A stretch of DNA of 5,666 nt from Deltaproteobacteria bacterium (lineage in GTDB: Bacteria; Desulfobacterota; Binatia; UBA9968): contig JAHFAP010000211.1 of the NCBI GenBank assembly GCA_023250495.1, positions 1 through 5,666 on the forward strand. The letters run 5' to 3'. This document shows positions 1-4,070 of the stretch, one piece after another. The translations under genes were made by a program, and so were the position numbers. Numbering within the stretch: the stretch's first letter is position 1; every line of letters begins with the position of its first letter. The notes beneath the pieces are model-generated. The model did not search any database. It worked only from the letters and a program-made list of their open reading frames with translations, and was not told the DNA's origin.

Positions 1-2
1 GT

Positions 3-503
3 CGCCTTACCGTCACCGTTCATGAGGATTTGCCGCAGCCCGACGACGTAACGTACACCTGCGCGCAGGTAGCAGAGGTGGAGGTCGACCCGGAGACGGG
101 CAGGATACGGCTCCATCGCTTCGTCACGGCACACGATGTCGGCACGATAATAAACCCCATCACCCATCAAGGCCAGATCGACGGCGGCGTTCTCATGGGC
201 GTAGGCCAGGCCCTCATGGAAGAGCTGGTGATCGAGGGCGGGCAGGTCACCAACGCGAGCCTCGGGGACTATAAGCTCCCGACGGCGGCCGACATCCCAG
301 AGCTGAAGACTGTGCTGGTGCGCTCCAGCGGCGGCCTTGCGCCTTACGAAGCCAAGGCTATCGGCGAATTCGCCAACAACAGTCCTCCTGCGGCTATCGC
401 CAACGCCGTGGCCGATGCCGTAGGGGTGCGTCTATTCGAGCTGCCGCTGACCGCCGAAAAAATCTATCGCGCTCTGAAAGCTGATATTAAGGAGGGACCA
501 TGA
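3..503 (+). CDS. Xanthine dehydrogenase/CO dehydrogenase-family molybdopterin-binding subunit, C-terminal part
   Basis: This frame is open from the left edge and encodes the last 166 residues of a large molybdenum-hydroxylase subunit; family members are usually about 750-800 residues, so roughly four fifths lie upstream. Visible family features are the stretch HDVGTIINPITHQGQIDGGV, the GVGQALMEE segment, and AIGEF near the C-terminus. The Glu of AIGEF (codon 366-368) sits where this family has the catalytic base next to the molybdenum centre. Known members oxidise or hydroxylate purines, N-heterocycles, aldehydes, aromatic acyl-CoA thioesters or CO, using FAD and 2Fe-2S partner subunits. The substrate cannot be told from this end. 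The stop codon TGA overlaps the next start (ATGA, 500-503), indicating translational coupling with the binding protein. No internal stop or frameshift is seen. The family is certain; the specific enzyme is not. Confidence 0.93.
   Translation, partial: RLTVTVHEDLPQPDDVTYTCAQVAEVEVDPETGRIRLHRFVTAHDVGTIINPITHQGQIDGGVLMGVGQALMEELVIEGGQVTNASLGDYKLPTAADIPELKTVLVRSSGGLAPYEAKAIGEFANNSPPAAIANAVADAVGVRLFELPLTAEKIYRALKADIKEGP
489..496 (+). promoter_or_regulatory. Shine-Dalgarno site of the binding-protein gene
   Basis: AAGGAGGG lies three to four bases before the ATG at 500 and inside the last codons of the upstream gene. It is nearly perfectly complementary to the 16S rRNA 3' end and fixes the start of the solute-binding protein. 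The spacing is somewhat short. Confidence 0.75.
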
Positions 504-1480
504 AAAGCGGAAGAATTTTCACCCTTTTGCTGCTGCTTCTCGCCGTGGCATGTTTCGCGCCAGCCGGCGGATTCGGCCAGGAGAAGATTCGCATCGGCGT
601 GCCGCTGTTTCCGACGGTTTCGTTTCCGGTATTTATCGCGCATGAGAAAGGCTTTTTTGAAAAGAACGGCTTGAAAGCCGAAATCATCAGGATCAACAGT
701 GAGCCGACGACTTATCAGGCATTGATTTCGGGAGACATCGATGCGACTTCCGGCGCTCCGACCGGCCTGGTGCAATCCAATTTGCAAGGCGTGCCGGTGG
801 TTTCACTGGGGAGTTGGGACAATCTGGTTTCGTACACCATGGCGACACGAGAAAAGATCGAGGATCTCTCCCAGCTGAGAGGCAAGAAGATCGGTGTCAA
901 TAGACTCGGCGGCAAATCGTCGCTCATCCTCCGCGTCATGCTGGAGGAAGCCGGGCTCAACCCGATGAAGGATGTCATCCTACTTCAACTCGGAGGCTCT
1001 CAGGAAAGGTTGGCGGCCCTTATAAGAGGGGGTATCGACGCGGCGCCCGTGGATTTTGCCTTTGAGCCCAAAATGAAACAGATGGGGTTTTTTCTCGTCA
1101 CGGGCAAAAAAACTCCGTTCATGAATGGCCCGATCACCGTGAAGACTTCTTCTTTACAGTCGAATCGGCCTAAGTGGGTACGATTCGTCAAGTCATATTT
1201 GGAAGCGACCCATTACATGGTAACGAATAAAGAAGGCTCCGTGGAAGTTTTACGGCGTGCCATCCAAATCGATGACAAGGAAACGCTCGACTTCGCCTAC
1301 GGGCAGATGCGGGCACGCGCGACTGTCGACCTAATTCCGCCGGATGCGGCTGTCGAGAACCTGATAAAAATGGTTGCTTACGTCGATAAGCGCGCGTCGT
1401 CGATCGACAAGAGCAAGCTCGCGGATTATTCTATCTTGAAGGAGTTGGGGCAGGTGAAGCCTTCAGCTCCCAAGAAATAA
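500..1480 (+). CDS. ABC-type substrate-binding protein, NMT1/THI5-like (SsuA/TauA type)
   Basis: The 326-residue product starts with a lysine/arginine n-region and a leucine-rich core (residues 8-16). It then either is cleaved near PAGGFG (about residue 26) or is lipidated at Cys18, where the preceding AVA is a poor lipobox. The mature part reads as a type II periplasmic binding fold. GFFEKNGLKAEI (51-62) is the classic first-lobe motif after the ligand-approach segment FPVFIAHEK. A DLSQLRGKKIGV block (122-133) opens the second lobe, and LIRGGIDAA (174-182) follows the usual 'number of calls' strand. Relatives bind sulfonates, pyrimidine precursors, aromatic acids or other small organics and deliver them to an inner-membrane permease and ATPase. 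Neither partner is adjacent here, so this is an orphan binding protein, as is common in organisms with many NMT1 paralogues. It shares an operon with a molybdenum hydroxylase, which hints at an aromatic or heterocyclic ligand (inference). Confidence 0.9.
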   Translation: MKSGRIFTLLLLLLAVACFAPAGGFGQEKIRIGVPLFPTVSFPVFIAHEKGFFEKNGLKAEIIRINSEPTTYQALISGDIDATSGAPTGLVQSNLQGVPVVSLGSWDNLVSYTMATREKIEDLSQLRGKKIGVNRLGGKSSLILRVMLEEAGLNPMKDVILLQLGGSQERLAALIRGGIDAAPVDFAFEPKMKQMGFFLVTGKKTPFMNGPITVKTSSLQSNRPKWVRFVKSYLEATHYMVTNKEGSVEVLRRAIQIDDKETLDFAYGQMRARATVDLIPPDAAVENLIKMVAYVDKRASSIDKSKLADYSILKELGQVKPSAPKK

Positions 1481-1507
1481 GACTCTACTCAATGTTTCCG
1501 ATGTAGC

Positions 1508-2974
1508 ATGAGCGAGATTCATTTCGTCGATACCACGCTGCGCGACGGGCAGCAGAGTCTCTGGGCACTGGGGATGAGGACCGGGGCGATGCTCTCCATC
1601 GCGGAGCAAATGGATCAGGTGGGGTTCGAGTCGATGGAATTTTTCGTCTCCATCATGATCAAGAAATATGTTCGCGAGCACAAAGAAAATCCGTGGGTGT
1701 GGCTCCGAGAGGGGACGAAGCGTTTCCGCCGGACCCGGCTGCGCTTCCACGGCGGCATGCACGGCTCCGGCTCTTTTGAAAAACTGCCGGGCGCCATAAT
1801 GAAACTGCTTATCGAGCGCGCGGTTTCCTACGGCATCACTCTGACCCGCACGTCCACTTGCTGGAACGATTTTCAAAGCTTCAAAGAGGAGCTGCGCGAC
1901 CTCCGGGCCATAGGGATGGAGACGATTGTGAACCTGATCTATTCCGTCTCCCCCCGTCACACCGATGACTATTATGCCGAAAAATCCCGGCAGGCGGCGG
2001 CCATTCGGCCTTATCGAATCTGCTTCAAGGACGTGGGCGGTCTCCTCACACCGGAGCGCGCCCGAACCCTCATTCCGATTATTCTTCAGAATGCCGGCGA
2101 CGTTCCGGTGGAATTCCATGCGCACTGCAACAACGGCCTGGCGCCCCTATGCTATCTGGAGGCGGTTAAACTCGGCGTCAAGACGCTGCACACCGCCATT
2201 TCCCCGCTCGCCAACGGCTCCTCGCAGCCTTCCATCCTCAACGTGGCCAAAAACCTCAAGGCTCTGGGCTATACGCCCGTCATCAATGAAGAGGAGGTGA
2301 AGCCCGTCGAGGAGCATTTCACCGTCGTCGCCGAACGGGACGGACTTCCTATAGGGAAGCCTCTCGACTACGATCATTCCCAGTATCTGCACCAGGTGCC
2401 CGGAGGCATGATCTCCAATCTTCGCCACCAGCTCCGTCTTGTGGGGATGGAAGACAAGCTGCCGGCGACCCTGGAGGAAGCCGCTCGCGTCCGGACGGAG
2501 TTCGGGTATCCCATCATGGTGACCCCGCTTTCCCAGTTTGTCGCCAGTCAGGCGGCCATCAACGTGATCGTCGGAGAACGGTACAGGGAAGTCACCGATC
2601 AAGTCATCCAGTACGCGCTTGGACTATGGGGCAAGGAAGCACCTGGCCTCATTGATCCCGACGTGAAGGACAAGATTTTGAGCCGGGGCCGCGCCCGGGA
2701 GTGGGAAGATTGGGAGCCGCCCGATCCGTCTCTTAAAGAGGTGCGGAGCCGGTTCGGTGGAGCTTCGGTTTCCGATGAGGAGCTGCTGCTCCGGGTTTAT
2801 GCGGGCGAGGAAGCGGTGAAAGCGATGGTTGCCGCCGGTTCGCCCAGGGAGTATCTGAGCGCCAAGCAGCCTCTGGTCCGTTTGATCGAGGAGCTGAGCA
2901 GAAAAAAAGATTGCAGCCGGATCTCCATAAGCAAGACGGGGATGTCGCTGACTCTGGCAAAGAGAACCGCGTAA
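1508..2974 (+). CDS. HMGL/PYC_OADA-type carboxyltransferase (oxaloacetate decarboxylase alpha/transcarboxylase 5S-like) without biotinyl domain
   Basis: The 488-residue protein begins with a TIM-barrel HMGL-like domain, about residues 1-260. DTTLRDGQQS (8-17) supplies the metal-ligand Asp13. FKDVGGL (173-179) carries Lys174, the equivalent of the carboxylated lysine. HAH (204-206) provides the two metal-binding histidines. The conserved carboxylase C-terminal domain follows, with HQVPGGMISNL (295-305) and TPLSQFVASQAAINVI (339-354). Relatives transfer a carboxyl group between biotin and a 2-oxoacid such as pyruvate/oxaloacetate. No biotinyl domain or MKM motif is present, so a carrier protein and biotin carboxylase would have to act in trans. 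Ser303 stands where transcarboxylases often have the catalytic Thr, and HAHCNNG differs from the common HTHDTSG, so the substrate may differ. The start is the ATG needed to include DTTLRDG; no strong ribosome site precedes it, and a four-residue ATG...TAG frame (1492-1506) ends one base before it. The 27-nt gap to the upstream gene suggests one operon. Confidence 0.85.
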   Translation: MSEIHFVDTTLRDGQQSLWALGMRTGAMLSIAEQMDQVGFESMEFFVSIMIKKYVREHKENPWVWLREGTKRFRRTRLRFHGGMHGSGSFEKLPGAIMKLLIERAVSYGITLTRTSTCWNDFQSFKEELRDLRAIGMETIVNLIYSVSPRHTDDYYAEKSRQAAAIRPYRICFKDVGGLLTPERARTLIPIILQNAGDVPVEFHAHCNNGLAPLCYLEAVKLGVKTLHTAISPLANGSSQPSILNVAKNLKALGYTPVINEEEVKPVEEHFTVVAERDGLPIGKPLDYDHSQYLHQVPGGMISNLRHQLRLVGMEDKLPATLEEAARVRTEFGYPIMVTPLSQFVASQAAINVIVGERYREVTDQVIQYALGLWGKEAPGLIDPDVKDKILSRGRAREWEDWEPPDPSLKEVRSRFGGASVSDEELLLRVYAGEEAVKAMVAAGSPREYLSAKQPLVRLIEELSRKKDCSRISISKTGMSLTLAKRTA

Positions 2975-3108
2975 AGTGTAAATTTTTCCCTTTTACGGCA
3001 TTATTCAGGAAAAAATGACACGGTTTCTCCGCGTACAATCAAAAAACACTTGTATTTTCAAGCTTGGCACCCGGATTGCTGCCTTTAGGCTGAAGGAAGG
3101 ATGTATCT
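2975..3108. other. Intergenic spacer before the small secreted protein
   Basis: This 134-nt spacer is AT-richer than the flanking genes. Just after the carboxyltransferase stop, GTAAA (2978-2982) can pair with TTTAC (2992-2996) around a T-rich loop. The stem is only five A/T-rich pairs and not a convincing terminator. TACAAT (3034-3039) is a possible -10 box, but no good -35 lies at the right distance, so the promoter of the next gene remains undefined. Confidence 0.4.
3093..3100 (+). promoter_or_regulatory. Shine-Dalgarno site of the small secreted protein
   Basis: AAGGAAGG lies eight bases before the ATG at 3109. A second ATG at 3101 is followed by a stop after two codons, so 3109 is the working start. 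This site selects that frame over the overlapping open frame that begins at 3015. Confidence 0.65.
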
Positions 3109-3378
3109 ATGAAGTTCCGGGTCGCTATCCTAGCTCTACTTTTATCGTTGGCTGCGCCGTTGATGGCGGAGGAGCGCGAAACCCGCCATCTGAATCCGCA
3201 GCCGGGGTTTCAGAAGTACGGGGATTCAAAACCTCAGAAATACACTTTCGGGGATTACATTGCCGATCTTAAAGCCGCAGCACGCAAGGACGAAGTCCAG
3301 CCCGGCAATCCCGTCTCGCAGTCTGCTAAACGACCTCAAGAATACAAACCGCTGAATCCTATCGTTATTTCATGGTAG
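3109..3378 (+). CDS. Small secreted or periplasmic protein of unknown function
   Basis: The 89-residue product has a clear signal peptide: KFR n-region, hydrophobic core AILALLLSLAAPL, and likely cleavage after LMA at residue 20. That leaves about 69 mature residues. The mature part is hydrophilic, rich in Pro, Gln, Lys and Asp/Glu, and has no cysteine and no transmembrane segment. It ends in NPIVISW. A weak internal duplication is visible: QKYGD (35-39) and QKYTFGDY (43-50), echoed in the DNA at 3211-3226 and 3235-3257. I do not recognise the family. The signal peptide and good ribosome site argue that it is real. It lies 134 nt after the operon, so it may be transcribed separately. It is the last apparently intact gene before the junction region. 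Confidence 0.65.
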   Translation: MKFRVAILALLLSLAAPLMAEERETRHLNPQPGFQKYGDSKPQKYTFGDYIADLKAAARKDEVQPGNPVSQSAKRPQEYKPLNPIVISW

Positions 3379-3382
3379 GCGA

Positions 3383-3401
3383 TTTGTTCGCTGCGAACAG
3401 A
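3383..3401. repeat. Short hairpin after the small secreted gene
   Basis: TGTTCG and CGAACA form a perfect six-pair stem around a CTG loop (3385-3399), extendable by a T-G and a T-A pair. It begins a few bases after the stop codon of the small secreted gene and could end its transcript. No T-tract follows on either strand, so intrinsic termination is doubtful. Confidence 0.35.
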
Positions 3402-3434
3402 AGGGGAAGAACCGTCCCTCGACTGCTCTTATAA

Positions 3435-3700
3435 TCGCTTGCTCGGGGCACCGTTCGACCCGGGAACAGATTAGTTCAACGAGGTATTGGCCCGCGCGCG
3501 CCTGCGCGGCTTGTCAAAGAAGAGATCCTGCCTAAAAGAGTCGCGGACGATTATGCGGAGCGAGCGGCTAAGATATCGCCAACCGACCAACGTTAAGAAG
3601 CCATGTAACGGGTGGCGGTGAATTGATAGAGAAGCTCCGGACGCTGCTAGACACACCTAAAATGATCGAAGAAGGGGAGAAGGATGAAACCCTGGGCTGA
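3435..3700 (+). pseudogene. Possible remnant of a tyrosine recombinase (integrase) C-terminus
   Basis: One frame is open from 3435 to the stop at 3594-3596 but has no ATG, GTG or TTG start. It reads NRLVQRGIGPRAPARLV, then DYAERAAKISPTDQR. After the stop the same frame continues EAM, stop, RVAVN, stop. A second frame (3572-3700) gives LIEKLRTLLDTPKMIEEGEK and then a stop. The order resembles the end of tyrosine recombinases: a 'SRLV..G.dpR.v..LLGH' helix, then '.YAHLSP..R.EAV..L' around the nucleophilic tyrosine. The key R-H-R box and LGH are not readable, so the call rests on loose resemblance and on the adjacent tRNA fragment. If right, it is inactive, broken by several frameshifts and stops. 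The alternative is meaningless noncoding DNA. Confidence 0.28.
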
Positions 3701-3893
3701 AATCTTTTCAGTGACGGGGGTAAGTAAAAATATGGTGGTCCCAACGGGAATCGAACCGCAAACGGGCAGTCAACCTATAAGTGATGAAAACGTAGGAAGT
3801 ACCGAAGATTACAAGGAAAATGTCCAGCTAGACTTGTTCCGCAATTTTCCCAATAAATCTCCAAAAACCCCGTCCGTAAAGCCCAAAAAGTGA
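3684..3893 (+). CDS. Doubtful 69-residue open frame crossing the tRNA fragment
   Basis: The ATG at 3684 follows AAGGGGAG (3672-3679) closely, and the frame ends at a TGA inside a palindrome. Residues 17-24 (VVPTGIEP) are simply the translation of the reverse complement of a tRNA 3' end, a well-known source of false ORFs. The remainder (SDENVGSTEDYKENVQLDLF, then a lysine/proline-rich end) is polar, with no recognisable domain, signal peptide or membrane segment, and the DNA is AT-richer than its surroundings. Some integrases do end in such att-derived tails, so it may be the last piece of the decayed recombinase suspected just upstream. It may also be spurious. I see no function. Confidence 0.22.
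   Translation: MKPWAEIFSVTGVSKNMVVPTGIEPQTGSQPISDENVGSTEDYKENVQLDLFRNFPNKSPKTPSVKPKK
3733..3757 (-). other. tRNA 3'-end fragment, probable attachment (att) site
   Basis: On the minus strand these 25 nt are exactly a tRNA from position 52 to 76: GG, the T-loop TTCGATT, the 3' T-stem strand CCCGT, the acceptor strand TGGGACC, discriminator A and an encoded CCA. The parent tRNA would begin GGTCCCA. Towards higher coordinates the match stops at once: the 5' T-stem strand does not pair (three of five pairs fail), and no TGGGACC appears on the + strand where the tRNA 5' end should lie. A clean break at the T-arm is typical of the direct repeat left when an element integrates into a tRNA 3' end. 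The orientation implies that the tRNA body was displaced towards higher coordinates, that is, to the far side of an island containing the helicase. A decayed tRNA is the alternative. Confidence 0.65.
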
Positions 3894-3908
3894 AACCGTT
3901 TCACCTTT
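3886..3908. repeat. Palindrome at a stop codon (terminator or operator)
   Basis: GTGAAAC and GTTTCAC (3890-3904) are perfect inverted arms around one C, or a six-pair stem with a CCG loop. After one mismatch, AAA (3886-3888) pairs with TTT (3906-3908). The TGA of the 3684-3893 frame lies inside the left arm. A run of A on the left and CTTT on the right makes a weak bidirectional terminator possible; the near-perfect symmetry would also suit a repressor site. Confidence 0.4.
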
Positions 3909-3913
3909 CGGAG

Positions 3914-3964
3914 GTCTGATCATTCGATAGTGTTTTCACCGATCGCATGAGTGCGGATGATCAG
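3914..3964. repeat. Inverted repeat CTGATCATTCG/CGGATGATCAG
   Basis: CTGATCATTCG (3916-3926) pairs with CGGATGATCAG (3954-3964) over eleven positions with one G-T pair, leaving a 27-nt spacer. With flanks, the left arm is GTCTGATCAT (3914-3923), whose exact reverse complement ATGATCAGAC recurs at 4071-4080 across the helicase start codon. The arrangement suggests binding sites for a dimeric regulator upstream of the helicase promoter, or arm-type sites of an integrase. Confidence 0.55.
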
Positions 3965-3974
3965 TACGGAATGA

Positions 3975-3984
3975 CAGCCGGCTG
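3975..3984. repeat. Ten-base palindrome CAGCCGGCTG
   Basis: A perfect palindrome lies about 20 nt upstream of the helicase -35 box. It is flanked by an inverted pair TGCGGAT (3952-3958) and ATCCGCA (3991-3997), so the three could fold into a cruciform or form nested operator sites. Confidence 0.35.
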
Positions 3985-4005
3985 GCTATGATCCGCATTT
4001 GAGCC

Positions 4006-4034
4006 TTGCCAGATTCCGGGCAATCGACTAAAAT
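4006..4034 (+). promoter_or_regulatory. Sigma70-type promoter of the helicase gene
   Basis: TTGCCA (4006-4011) and TAAAAT (4029-4034) each differ from consensus at one position and are separated by exactly 17 bp. Transcription would start near 4041, giving a leader of about 30 nt before the ATG at 4071. No strong Shine-Dalgarno is present in that leader (only TAAG at 4060-4063), so translation may be weak or regulated. Confidence 0.6.
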
Positions 4035-4070
4035 CCGTGAACAAAATACCTCACGCTCGTAAGTCCTATC

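Larger units (their letters stand above)
3379..4070. other. Gene-poor junction region
   Basis: About 690 nt separate the small secreted gene from the helicase, and no convincing intact gene is present. In order it holds: the short hairpin after 3378; a GC-rich stem, CCGCGC (3492-3497) with GCGCGG (3504-3509); a decayed stretch resembling a tyrosine recombinase C-terminus; a tRNA 3'-end fragment on the minus strand (3733-3757); a short low-G+C open frame (about 42% G+C over 3781-3900 by hand count); a palindrome at its stop; a cluster of inverted repeats (3914-3997); and the helicase promoter. The mix of a tRNA fragment, recombinase-like debris and a composition shift is what an island boundary usually looks like. 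Confidence 0.6.

Noticed and set aside
1463..2125. 220-residue minus-strand open frame over the carboxyltransferase
   Set aside because: The + strand frame carries all the conserved HMGL-type motifs. The minus frame is histidine/arginine-rich with no domain and reflects high G+C at third positions.
2971..2996. Intrinsic terminator after the carboxyltransferase
   Set aside because: Pairing between GTAAA and TTTAC gives only a five-pair A/T-rich stem with the T-run inside the loop rather than after it.
3015..3272. 85-residue + strand open frame overlapping the secreted protein
   Set aside because: It overlaps most of the 3109-3378 gene in another frame, has no ribosome site, and its product is cysteine/arginine-mixed without domain or signal peptide.
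3511..3538. Promoter TTGTCA-N16-TAAAAG
   Set aside because: The boxes are passable, but the site lies inside the degraded stretch with no convincing gene downstream.
3471..3656. 61-residue minus-strand open frame in the junction
   Set aside because: It has no ribosome site, its composition is random-looking, and it lies opposite the more protein-like recombinase-like pieces.
3733..3808. A complete minus-strand tRNA gene
   Set aside because: Only the part from the T-loop to CCA is present. The 5' T-stem strand mismatches, no credible anticodon arm can be folded, and no acceptor 5' strand occurs at the required distance.
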